Positions 32,700 through 42,786 of a stretch of 64,000 nt of DNA are shown piece by piece (the stretch's first letter is position 1; each line of letters opens with the position of its first letter). The stretch is from Xiphophorus maculatus (taxonomy: Eukaryota; Chordata; Actinopteri; Cyprinodontiformes; Poeciliidae): positions 975,001 through 1,039,000 of the forward strand of contig NC_036460.1 of assembly GCF_002775205.1 (NCBI RefSeq), given 5' to 3'. Under the pieces are notes generated by a model. That model made no database searches, was not told the origin of the DNA, and saw nothing but the letters and a program-made list of their open reading frames with translations. Made by a program: the position numbers and the translations under genes.

Positions 32700-33370
32700 G
32701 GTAATTCTATCTGCGACCGAGCTGAGGCGGCCATGGCATCTTCCTCCTCCTCCTCCTCCTCCAGCCTCCATTTTACATCCAACCCAAACAGCGCACAAAC
32801 AGCGCAGACTGAGGCAGAAAGAGCGCCAAACCGCTCCATCTCCCGCCCGAACGCCGCTCTAACGAGCCCGAACCGCAACAACAACAAGCCGGACCCGCAG
32901 GAGCCTCGGTTTGCGGGTTTTGCATCAACGTGCGCAGTAAAGAGAGAAACGCCCCGCAGCGGAACTAAACATGCGCACATTGCGCAGCCGCTTGAAAAGC
33001 CCGCAGAGCCCGAAGCGGAGGCAGGATGTTCGGTTCGGACGGAGATCCTGTCCAAACTGCTGCTGTAGATGCTGCAGCGGAACAACAGGGCGACTCTGCC
33101 TTCATCCTCCTTCCTCCTCCTCCTCATCACCTTCATCCTCACGGACCAGCACGAACCGTCCAGTACCGAGCGGTACCGGCCCAGTCATGGACCGAACCGA
33201 ACTGTGAGCGCCCAGAACCGCGCAGGTCGGAGTCTCACCTGGAAACAAGCCGCTGGATGAAGCTGAAGATGCTTTTGATGATGATGAAGATCCGCTCCGC
33301 TGCTGATGCGCCACAAACAACCGTGACGCTCCGCTGCTGCGCGCGCAGCCTCCCCCCCCCGCACCCCCCG
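32700..33370. promoter_or_regulatory. CpG island, possibly a bidirectional promoter
   Basis: About 650 bp of raised GC and CpG density with GCGCA(A/C)A words and a poly-Ser coding (TCC)n run (32741-32765). Plus-strand frames (from 32733, [10 protein letters not shown]...) and minus-strand frames (to 32675) are both open for more than 100 codons, but neither resembles a known protein. GC-rich DNA tends to be open by chance. It may mark the first exon of a gene whose body is not recognised here. Confidence 0.4.
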
Positions 33371-33776
33371 TCTCTCTCTCTCTCTCACATGACATGGATG
33401 CAGAAACTTTCATCTCTACTTTAATTTCATTTTATTTAATTCGCTCAATAATAAACCTGAATCTGATGCAACAAATAAAATAAATTATGAATGAAAAGGA
33501 GCAGAAGGAATTCTGGGATTCCTGGGCTGCATTCAAGTCTGAAAGCGACGCACCAAGATTCTTTTCCAGGTTGAACTGAAGGGTGAGCTTTCCGAATTAT
33601 TTTGATTAAGGTGAAGAAAATTCTGCAAGTTTTTAATTTATATCTTGTTCAGTTGGACACACACACATGCACATGACTCACCTTCACATCCTGTCATTTG
33701 CAATAACCAGCCAGTTTGATGCTGTATTAAAGGGAAGTTCAGTCATATTTGTATTTGTATTGATGGATTAGGGTTA

Positions 33777-33816
33777 GTGTTAAAAACACAACTAGTGTTA
33801 GTTGTGTTTTTAACAC
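33777..33816. repeat. 17-bp perfect hairpin
   Basis: Arms GTGTTAAAAACACAACT (33777-33793) and its exact complement (33800-33816) are separated by six bases. A second ACTAACACTAG word continues the symmetry on the right. Confidence 0.85.
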
Positions 33817-33864
33817 TACTAACACTAGTTGCCTGCCCTCTAGGCAGGCCCCATCCGAGACAGA

Positions 33865-34025
33865 ATGGACTTTACCACAGGGCCGCTTTTCATTGGCTGA
33901 TGCCCATTCTACGGGGCCGTCTCACAAACACCGTTAGCTTCCCGTTAGCTAAGTGCAGCATAATGGCAGAACTGATACAACTTGTACACCTTGAAGCCTG
34001 TCTGCTACACAGTCTGACGTTAGCT
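33865..34025 (+). repeat. Dispersed repeat A, copy 2
   Basis: Same orientation as 23485-23646 and nearly identical over about 161 bp. After the shared part the sequence continues into TCAGTGCTTCTCAAGTCCAG, a word typical of the edge of fish DNA transposons. Confidence 0.8.
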
Positions 34026-34722
34026 CAGTGCTTCTCAAGTCCAGTCCTCAGGCCCCCCTGCTCTACATGTTTTAGATGTGCCTCTATACCAGAACAGCTG
34101 ATTCAAATGATTGCGTGCCGTCTTTTGAAATACTGTATTATACTGTATATCCAGGAATCATTTAAATAAACTGAGACTCTGAGTTTTTACTTTAAAGGTT
34201 TACAGATCAGATTCCTGTCATTTCCTCTCAGTGGTGGCAGTATGATGATGTGGGGCTGCTAGTCCAACTTACATGAACAGTACAGTTTACTTAGCAGAAT
34301 CTAGGAATCTGGTTGCCTTAAATAAATTAAGTAATCACAAAACAGAGTTTAAGTTCACAAGATTCAACATTTTATTTTAACAAAATGATATACTGTACAT
34401 TTTACCGTTCGCAGTTTTTGTACTTTAACTTGCTGTTTACAATTTATTGTCACCTTCCTTTGATGTGTGTGCGTGGAAACCCGAGTAAGTCATGTTGGAA
34501 GTCAATGACATTGTTTATTCAGCAGAGTATTTCAGTTTTGCCCTTAATTGCTAGCATGCTTTGTACACGTGTGCACTTAAAAGCGACACAACGTGGGTCT
34601 TTTGTGTCGTGTATTTGTTTAGAAACGGGATGTTTGTGACTATTAATATTGCAGTTATTTAGTATGTGTGATGTTATTTCAGTCATTTGTTTGGGGATTA
34701 TTCGGACACTGACGTTATATTG
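34026..34722. other. Non-coding, no gene seen
   Basis: AT-rich DNA between repeat A copy 2 and the putative LTR. A frame of 84 codons (34385-34639) matches nothing known. Confidence 0.4.
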
Positions 34723-35536
34723 TGTTGGATTCCGGGGTTTTTGGGGGGTTTTCGTGTCTGGGTCCTTTTTCGGCTAGTCACTAGCCTTCCACCAGATGGC
34801 GCCACAGACTGCTTTTCCTGGCGGGGCGGGGGAACAGGTGTGTTCTGTTCGGCATCTCCTCATCATCTCTGGAGCTCAAGAGGAGCTGACTGCCGGTTCT
34901 TCGATGCCTGAGTGTTTGCCAGCAATGGTAGTCAGAGAGCTCCAGCGAAAGCTCTTTGTTCACTTGAGTAACTTCCCGAGTGATTCCTCTCGTTGTTCTC
35001 CTCTTCGAGACGCCGAGTTCCTGTGTTAAGGGAATTTTTCCCCCTGGTTTTCTGGAACCTATTCCCTCGTGACGCCGTGGAGATTACCCACTGGTTGCCC
35101 GAGTCCCCGCACCTTCCCTTGGAAACGCCGTTCGTCAGTCGGAACACTCCTCTGTCTCCAGCCCGCCAGAGCCTGCCTGTCCGCCTTCCGCCACCAGCTC
35201 CTGGACCCAGCTGGTTCTCCGACAAGCCCGGACTCATTGAGAAAACCCTTTGGACTAAACGACCTCGATCCAACAGTTAAACCCTCCCGGACTTTCACCA
35301 TCTACTCTGCAAGTAAGATCAGTCCGTTTCTCATTCCCTCACTCCCTTTTCCGACGCCCTCGAACTCACCTTCTCTCTGTTGCCTCCATAGTGTGCCGCA
35401 TTTCCCGAGAGCCGTATTTCCTGGACCAGACGCACCTCTGCTGATTTTCTGATTATTCAATAAACCATTTTTACTGATTATCCGTTTCCCTGTGGTGTTC
35501 TGCATGTGGGTAAGAAAAGTAAACCTCAACATGACA
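34723..35536 (+). mobile_element. Putative solo LTR, 814 bp
   Basis: It begins TGTTGG and ends ATGACA. The five bases TATTG precede it (34718-34722) and follow it (35537-35541), as expected for an LTR insertion. An AATAAA (35459-35464) lies near the right end, as in a plus-oriented LTR. The middle is GC-richer than its flanks and contains a GCAAGTAAGA donor-like site and a CCTCCATAG acceptor-like site. No gag/pol sequence adjoins it. Confidence 0.55.
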
Positions 35537-35541
35537 TATTG

Positions 35542-36855
35542 TTTATCTTTTCTAGAACCACACCGTTACGTCAAGTTGGGGAATAAACCGCAAGTTAAAC
35601 CCACTGGAGTGCGACTCTGTTTTCTTCGGAGTTCTAACCGGACTCACCACAGTGACCTAAACTTTTCCACCAGCAATTATAATCCCTATTCTTTACTGAC
35701 AGCCGTTACCCAGAATGTGTAGAGGGAAGAAAGTAATTTATTACCTTTCCAAAACCAAAAAGGAGTCTGGAAAAACTCAGTCATGGATCAGCTGAGAGAA
35801 ACTGATGGACGGGAACTACCTCGTTATTCAGGTAGTAAACATCCCGTTTTTTATCCTGACCACACTGATGGTCAAATCAAGGCCTGCAGCGATTCATTAG
35901 TCAAATAACTAAACACAATAAAGAAAACTGTACTTAGGAATCCCCTTTGTCATGAATTCTGTTTTAACATAATATATTAGTATTACTAACTGATATATTA
36001 TCTGGAAGTAATCTGGCTAACGACTGCATGCTAAGGCTAACGGCTGACGGCTAAGGGTCAAATAAACACAAGTCGGTTAAATTAAAATAATGCTAACCAT
36101 CTAATCATTTCCAGATCAATAAGTGAAGGTAGTTATTCTGGATTTTATGTGTGTAGATTCCAACAGTAGCTCTATGGCAGCATGAAACTCAAACTACTGC
36201 TGTACGGACATTTAGACACCGTTTCATGCTACTGTTTATTTCCAAGCCTTTTCCTGAAGGCAGATTTTCACAAGCCGGTTTGATTTTAGTCATTATTCAC
36301 CACTTTATACCTGCAAAATGTTCACACTCACACCAACCAGACTTGGTCCCTCATCGTTTTTCCTCTTGGCCTTTATCGTTTATTTCTCGTTAGTTCCCGC
36401 TAAAAACCTCACAGACCTGACCTGGGACTAGTTACAGAATTTTATTGCCTGCAGTCTTTGCCTCAGTGTTGGTTTCTAAGGAAAACATGACTAAAAAAAT
36501 GTCTTTGGCAACACATGGAGGCTCAACAGTGTTGATTTCTTTGTGCCAAACATCTGGACATTTCAAGTCATTCATTGGCACAAAGATGAAACCAGCTTTT
36601 ATAGGGCCTGCCCTCAGTAGCTATGGCAGCCCATGAGCTACATACAAAAAACCCCAAAACATTACAAAGTGTAAATAAAATTAAACAAAACAAAATAAAA
36701 ACCACCAACAATGCTAATCAAAGCAGACAAACATCCATAAACAATCTGCGACATTCTTAATTTAGAAAATTCACTTTGAATAATTTACTTTAAATAGTCT
36801 ATAAATTTAAATTATTTACGCAATTTATTTTAAATAGCTCACTATCCATTACAAT

Positions 36856-36892
<37 letters not shown>

Positions 36893-37074
36893 AGGGTAAG
36901 ATTAAATCTTTTTAATATCGTCTTTTAATTTCCTAATCTGTCAACTGACTGATCAGAAAAATATTGTTTCAGAGGACAGAATAATTCTCTAACTGTCATC
37001 CTCTATTTGATAATGAAACAGAAACTATAAACGGCTTTTAAATCGGATAAAATGACTGATTCTCTACTTACTAC
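35542..37074. other. Non-coding, with a (TA)n tract at 36861-36889
   Basis: AT-rich DNA upstream of the first zinc-finger gene. A (TA)n run of about 14 units lies at 36861-36889. No exon is recognised. Confidence 0.45.
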
Positions 37075-37419
37075 AGTTGTTTTCATGACCCTCCCAATAT
37101 GGCGGACATGTTAACGTCTCGCTGATGCGCTGTGTGGGCGGGACTTCCTGGTGTTCTACTCCGTGATTGGCGGCTCCAGCCTCTGACCCCAGTGCGCAGA
37201 CTCGTGCTTCTCTCCGGTACAATGGCGGCAGTTGGAGCGCCGTCCTCCGTGTTTTCTCGGGTTTCTGTCCACGGAGCAGCAGCGGGAGAGTTAATAAAGC
37301 TGTAAGACAGAAACAGCAGCAGTTGGTGAACCCTGGAAAGAAGAGAAACGGTTTGAGGCTCAGCTGGAACTGCTCAGTAACTGTTAAAGGAAAGTTTGGA
37401 GAGAGAAAAGCTAGCAGAG
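37075..37419 (+). promoter_or_regulatory. Promoter and 5' UTR of zinc-finger gene 1, with a uORF
   Basis: Contains AATATGGCGGACAT and ACAATGGCGGCA (YY1-like), TGGGCGGG (GC box), ACTTCCTGG (ETS-like) and GTGATTGGC (inverted CCAAT box): a TATA-less housekeeping-type promoter. A 27-codon upstream ORF (37222-37305, MAAVGAPSS...ELIKL) precedes the main start. The block is almost identical at 42459-42786 and 56238-56582. Confidence 0.6.
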
Positions 37420-39392
37420 ATGTGGAGACAGCAGGTCAAACAGCGACTGGATGCAGCAGAGGAGCAGAGACACGAAATACTGGATGCTGCTTTCAGCCCC
37501 GAACATCGGCTGCACACATCAGGTTTGGAGATTTACCTTCTTCATCCGGGATGGGAGCTGCAGGCCGGGAGCTGCTAGTTAGCTCACTGATAAAATGTAT
37601 CCTCGCCTGCATTACGGTAAAAGGTCGTGATGTCACATAAGGGTCCACACGGAAGAGAAACCGTTTGGATGTGATGTCAGTGGACACAAATTCAGCATCA
37701 TGAGGAGGAAGGAGGCTGCTTAATCTAGAATACACTCGTATCTAATTTTGATATTAATCCTGGACAAATGAAATAATTTTTTGTGATTCAAAGTTAAAGT
37801 TATAGATATCAGATTATCTAGAACGATTTTCTGGGTGGAATAGCGTTTAGATAGAAAATTTCTTTGTAGCTTGTAAGAATAATTTATTCAAAATTGGTTG
37901 AGAATTTCTTCTTCTGTTATTAAATGTTAACACAGCTTGCCATAGGAGGTGACCTATGTCTCTTTAAAGAAGCTCAGAGAGGATCTGATGTGACTCTATG
38001 GCAAGCTGTTGATGTTCAGAAACGAGCTGCAGATGATCTAAGTTTTAGAGGCGAGACAGTTGTTCATTATGTACATAAAGTGTTTCTGTGTTCCCTGCAG
38101 ATGTTCAGCAGGTTCTGCTGATTAAAGAAGAACCGAGGCCTGATCTGGACCAGAACCACCCAGAACCCGTCCACATGAAGGAGGAAGAAGAGGAACCCTG
38201 GAGCAGCCAGCAGGGGGAGCCGCTCAGCGTGAAGGAGGAGGCTGATGCCTCCAGGTCTCCAGTCATTGCTGTTCTCATAAAGAGCGAAGATGATGAAGAG
38301 GAACCTCTGATCTCTCATCTTCATCAAACAGAAGATGAAGAACTGCCAAGCAGCAGCTCAGCTCAGCAGATGAAGGCAACAACTGAAGGAGAGGAAGATG
38401 CAGAAGATGTGAACACTCCCAGAGATGCCGCCGACTCTTCAGAGTCTGAGGTCACTGATGATGGAGAGGATGATGGTGTGGAGCAGCCTGACTCAGGGTC
38501 TGAAACTGAAGACAGTGATGATGAGTGGAAGGACAGCAGGACTCCTGATTCAGGGGTCAACAGATCCCTGAGCTGCTCTGAATGTGGCCAGCAGTTTAAC
38601 AACAAGCGCTCTCTTCAGAGTCACATGGCCGATCATTCAGCAGGAAGGAAATTATTTAGAGAGGAGGAACCTGTGGAGCCACCAAAGAATGCCCGTAAGG
38701 TTCTGAAATATTTTCCCTGTGATGAATGTGGAAAAAGTTTTGACAAGAAAAGTCATCTTTGCAAACACATGAGAGTTCACACTGGAGAGAAACCGTTTAG
38801 CTGTGATCTGTGTGGCCAAAGTTTCAGCATTAAATCAACTTTAATCAGTCACATAAGGGTCCACACGGGAGAGAAACCATTTGGTTGTGATGTCTGTGGA
38901 CACAAATTCAGCATCAAGTCGTCTCTAAACAAACACATCCGGATTCACACAGGAGAAAAACCTTATTTCTGTGATGTTTGTGGACATAAATTCAGTGCCA
39001 AGTCAGCTTTAAATATGCATACAAAAACCCACACAGGGGAGAGACCATTCGGTTGTGATGTTTGTGGGCAAAAATTTAGCCGAAAGTCCACCTTGAATCT
39101 GCACACGGGAAAGCACACAGGGCAGAAACACTTTGTTTGTGATGTCTGTGGGAAAGGATTTAATGACAACTCCAGTTTAAAGAAACACTTCAGGATCCAC
39201 ACGGGAGAGAAACCCTTTGGCTGTGACATATGTGGGAAAAGCTTTAATGATAAGTCAACTTTAAAAAAACACATGAAAATTCATATTTTTTGTAATGTTT
39301 GTGGAAAAACGTTTAACCAAGAGGCGAGTTTAAACATCCACATGAGAATTCACACCCAAGAGAAACATATGGTTATGATTTTATTGCCATAG
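37420..39392 (+). CDS. C2H2 zinc-finger protein 1 (9 fingers), two coding exons
   Basis: A probable nuclear DNA-binding protein. Exon 1 (37420-37522) codes MWRQQVKQRL...LHTS plus one base (donor CATCAG|GTTTGG); exon 2 (38101-39392) completes the codon after TTCCCTGCAG. The total is 464 aa. Residues 35-190 or so are strongly acidic, with psi-K-x-E sumoylation-like sites (IKEE, VKEE, IKSE), then nine C2H2 fingers (from 38576). Residues at helix positions -1/2/3/6 of fingers 1-9 are NRSS, KSHK, ISTS, ISSK, ASAM, RSTL, DSSK, DSTK, QASI. The TGEKPF linker is standard except between fingers 8 and 9, where MKIH runs straight into IFCNVCG, so about five linker residues are deleted. The start was chosen because TAA lies in frame at 37378 and this is the first ATG. 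It shares a nearly identical 5' half with the genes at 42787 and 56583. The target is unknown. Confidence 0.85.
37632..37700 (+). pseudogene. Orphan zinc-finger fragment in intron 1 of gene 1
   Basis: About 70 bases match the finger 3/finger 4 junction of the same gene (38848-38920): CACATAAGGGTCCACACGG, then GAGAAACCGTTTGGATGTGA and GGACACAAATTCAGCATCA. One cysteine codon is changed (TGT to AGT) and a base is lost in the linker. It is a relic of a former finger exon, or a local duplication. Confidence 0.75.
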
Positions 39393-39742
39393 ATTCTCAT
39401 GTGTGAGTTAACTTAATAACAGGGAGTTCCAGGCCCTGTGTTTGAAGACTGTGTGTTTTGGGAGAGCAGGTTTATGCACCAGGCCTCACATTCAAAAAGA
39501 ATCCTGACAGACAAAGTAGCTGTCAGAACATCATTTTAGGAACATTCTTAGAATCTCTGAAATTCTAGGTTTTTTCCCCCAGAATTTCACCTCAATGAGA
39601 TAAAAATGATTCACAAAGCGCCTCTTGCTTTCAGAGAGCTGCTAATGTAACATAGTTAAAATGGTTCAGGTTAAATCCTGCTAAAATGCACCATCTGCTG
39701 GTAAAACGGGGTATTGCATTCACCCTAGAAAGAGCGGGGTAT

Positions 39743-40035
39743 TATGGGTAATCCTCAGAGCCATGAGGATCACTGTCGAGGTAACGTGTCTCTGCGATGT
39801 GATAAAGAAATATTATTTATAAAATATGTTTATGGTTTTCGTTTTCGCATATTATTGAAATATTAATCCATGTTATGCTAGTCTTGCTATTAGATTGTTT
39901 TTGTTGCGTTATAGAAATGTTTAGTCCGTGAGAAAGTGTGGCGGGAATTTCCCACGGTAACATTCTGGCTCCTCCTTGCAGGAGTTTCTTTCCTGCCAGA
40001 CTGACTTTACCTCGGTGCCCATGTGTGAAATGCAG
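39743..40035 (+). ncRNA. Two short exons separated by a 201-bp intron (unknown transcript)
   Basis: Exon A ends ...CACTGTCGAG at 39780 and is followed by GTAACGTG. Exon B is 39982-40035 (after CTCCTTGCAG) and ends AAATGCAG before GTATGTTT. The exon calls come from comparison with the joined copy at 40341-40470, in which A, B and a third segment are contiguous. No long frame is present, so it may be 5' UTR or non-coding RNA. It begins 350 bp downstream of zinc-finger gene 1's stop. Confidence 0.45.
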
Positions 40036-40340
40036 GTATGTTTTACTAAATCTCTGTAGCAGATGGTTAATATAAGGCAGTTTTATATTAACAGTTTTAT
40101 ATAAAGATATGGTTAATTAATGTTTTTGCATTGTTCCAAGATGCAAGTTTGTACAAGCTAAAATATAAAAATGACATCTAGTAAATAAAATGTCAGCATT
40201 TTATTTTATTTCTCAGAGCATTTTGATTAATTGCTTTACTTTCTTTAAAAAGGACACTCACTGGTTGTTCCTTTGATGTAAACCAAATTCACTATACGAT
40301 CACTGTAATTTTCAATGATTTTATTTTGGTTACTGTATGA

Positions 40341-40470
40341 TGGGTAATCCTCAGAGCCATGAGGCTCTCCACTGTCGAGGAGTTTCTTTCATGCCAGAGA
40401 CTGACTTTACCTCGGTGCCCATGTGTGAAATGCAGATGGAGAATTAAAGAAAACAACTGATGCCAGATTG
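40341..40470 (+). pseudogene. Processed (intronless) copy of the 39743-40035 transcript
   Basis: GGGTAATCCTCAGAGCCATG...CTGTCGAG is joined directly to GAGTTTCTTTCATGCCAGAG at 40379/40380, exactly where the upstream copy has a GT-AG intron. At 40435/40436 AAATGCAG is joined to ATGGAGAATTAAAG, where the upstream copy has a GTATGT donor. Precise removal of one intron and fusion to a third segment fits a reverse-transcribed spliced RNA. A few base changes separate the copies. No poly-A tail is evident. Confidence 0.5.
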
Positions 40471-42458
40471 AGCTCCTTGTCTTTCATTTCTGCACCAAGA
40501 AGCCACCAGATCCATATAGGCCACACTAACATCACTAAATGTTGGGTGTAGGATCTTTATTGAACCTGAGTGTGTGAAGCAGGAAGATGGAGGACAGAAA
40601 GAAGAGATGTTTTTTTTAAAGTGGCTGTTTTGTTCTTTCATTTTTTATATTTATTTTATAATCTGTCAATGGACTGCAGAAGCAAATTTGCCAATTCTCT
40701 AATATGTTACAGCGCATCAAATGGTGAAATGCTCATGTTTGAGCTGCACATTGTATCTTTGTAAATAAAGTGTATAGTTACTGTATATTGTCTGTAATGT
40801 GGGTAGACTTATGCCAACCGCAGACTTTATATGTTGACAATTTTAATTTCATCATCATGACGGACTTTTCTGACTCCAGTCTGGATTCAGTGATCAGTTC
40901 GTTTTTCTTTCCGTCACTGGGGGAGGATTTAGTTTTAGTCTTATTCTGCTTTGTGTCTCAACCAGATACAAACAATCAAAGCTACATCTATTTCAGAAAA
41001 ACTCAAGACGTAAGGCTGCCAGGACACATTCTAGTTTTAAGACACTGAACTTTTTTTCTTTTTTATGACGTTTGGTCCACACTTCTTACCAGATGGTGGC
41101 ACTAATGCTCCACTAATCTGTTGTCCAACTGCTGTTAAACAGAAGTTGAAGAAGAGAAACCAATCAGTCACTAGAAAAAGGTCGATGGAAACAGCAAAAT
41201 TCCAAATAACTTCTTCAAATTTGCAAAAATGTTTTTACTCTCACTTGAGGCGGTTTTTTAACTTTTCCAAAACCAAGTTGGCGCGCTAAAGATGGAGATA
41301 CATTTAACAAATACGATCTGATAAAGCGAACGTTTCCATCCTCAGGTGGGTCTGAGTTTTACCAGAGGCAAAACTTCATCTGATGACATCACGCTCTGTC
41401 ACCTGGTTGACTCCGCCCAAACCAGGAGGAACATGCATTAATAGCATTTTCTTTTTTCTTCTTTATGGGACATTTTAAAAGTTTGTTAGAAATTTTCATG
41501 GAGTTTGGATGGAAACATCTGTTGAGATGCAGATGTTTTGCTCCAGCAGAACTCCCCGGTCTCATACTGACCGTCGCTTGGAACCAAATGCATCAACAAG
41601 ACTCAGAGGTGAGAGAACAGAGGTCAATATGACAACATATTCAGACGTATCAGTGGATGAAAACAGGCTTTTAGGTCGCTAAACATTTAGTAGAAACTGC
41701 TCTACTGGGTGATGACATCACAGCTGTTCAGGCATGTTAACGCAGCTCAGCTGGTTCTGTTAGAGATTAAAAGGTTCTGAGTTTGATGCTTGTTGGTCTT
41801 TGCTAACTTTGGTAGCTATGGAAATGTTTTTAACACTGTAGTCTGTTTTTGCATCGATTAGAGCTCCTCGGTGTTGTGGGATTCTGATTAAACATATTTT
41901 TGTGTATTTTTAAAAATCAAAGGTATATTTTGAAATCATGTTAACATACACATATGCAAATCATCTTAACTTTGCTAGACTTTAACAAGTAGAGTTTGTT
42001 AATGTTAATTCAAATTTCTTTTACATAATTTTATTTATTTCTTTCATCACAACTAAACTAACATGTAACCTCAGATCTATCTTGTGTGAAGAGGTCATAA
42101 CGACATGAGGATAATGTTAACTATGTCAATTAAACTAATCTGACAAAAAAATCTATTTCCATTTTATTTTGACTATTATGACTTTTATACTAGAAATATA
42201 TAAAATAAGACAACAAATCCATGTTGAGTTGTGTGATCAGATTCAAACGTTTATGAGCAAAGTCTAATTTAGAGATCAGATTTTAATCTTTTTTAAAGAT
42301 CAAAACAATTTTCTGCTAAATTAGATAATGACCTACAAGCTTTCCAAATGTTTTTGTTTATAAAAATAAAAACTAAACTATGAATTGATGTTAAATCTAT
42401 GGGAAACATTAAAAGCAGTTTAGGTGTTTACTAACATTATTTACGTTTGCATATTCAG
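40471..42458. other. Non-coding between zinc-finger genes 1 and 2
   Basis: No exon is recognised. The stretch 41065-41300 (GGTGGCACTAATGC, then CAAATTTGCAAAAATGTTTT and GAGGCGGTTTT) has the look of a dispersed fish repeat, but boundaries are unclear. Confidence 0.4.
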
Positions 42459-42786
42459 TCCCAATATGGCGGACATGTTAACGTCTCGCTGATGCGCTGT
42501 GTGGGCGGGACTTCCTGGTGTTCTACTCCGTGATTGGCGGCTCCAGCCTCTGACCCCAGTGCGCAGACTCGTGCTTCTCTCCGGTACAATGGCGGCAGTT
42601 GGAGCGCTGTCCTCCGTGTTTTCTCGGGTTTCTGTCCACGGAGCAGCAGCGGGAGAGTTAATAAAGCTGTAAGACAGAAACAGCAGCAGTTGGTGAACCC
42701 TGGAAAGAAGAGAAACGGTTTGAGGCTCAGCTGGAACTGCTCAGTAACTGTTAAAGGAAAGTTTGGAGAGAGAAAAGCTAGCAGAG
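42459..42786 (+). promoter_or_regulatory. Promoter and 5' UTR of zinc-finger gene 2, with a uORF
   Basis: Nearly base-for-base the same as 37091-37419, including the YY1-like, GC-box, ETS-like and inverted CCAAT motifs. The uORF is at 42589-42672, with one base change giving Leu for Pro. The left edge of identity is about 15 bp shorter than in copies 1 and 3. Confidence 0.6.

Noticed and set aside
32675-33424. Frames of up to 155 codons on both strands of the CpG island
   Set aside because: GC-rich DNA with poly-Glu/poly-Ser triplet runs is open by chance; no conserved residues known to me.
36861-36889. (TA)n tract as a replication origin or promoter
   Set aside because: Simple microsatellite; no supporting elements.
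37167-37640. 157-codon frame (AAPASDPSAQTRAS...) repeated at 42534 and 56330
   Set aside because: It starts at TTG, reads across the 5' UTR and the true exon in the wrong frame, and runs past the conserved donor. The frame starting MWRQQVKQRL joins correctly to exon 2.
38067-38605. Minus-strand frames of 80-86 codons, repeated at 49026-49564 and 60266-60786
   Set aside because: Shadows of the acidic coding region; preserved only because the sense strand is nearly identical in the three genes.
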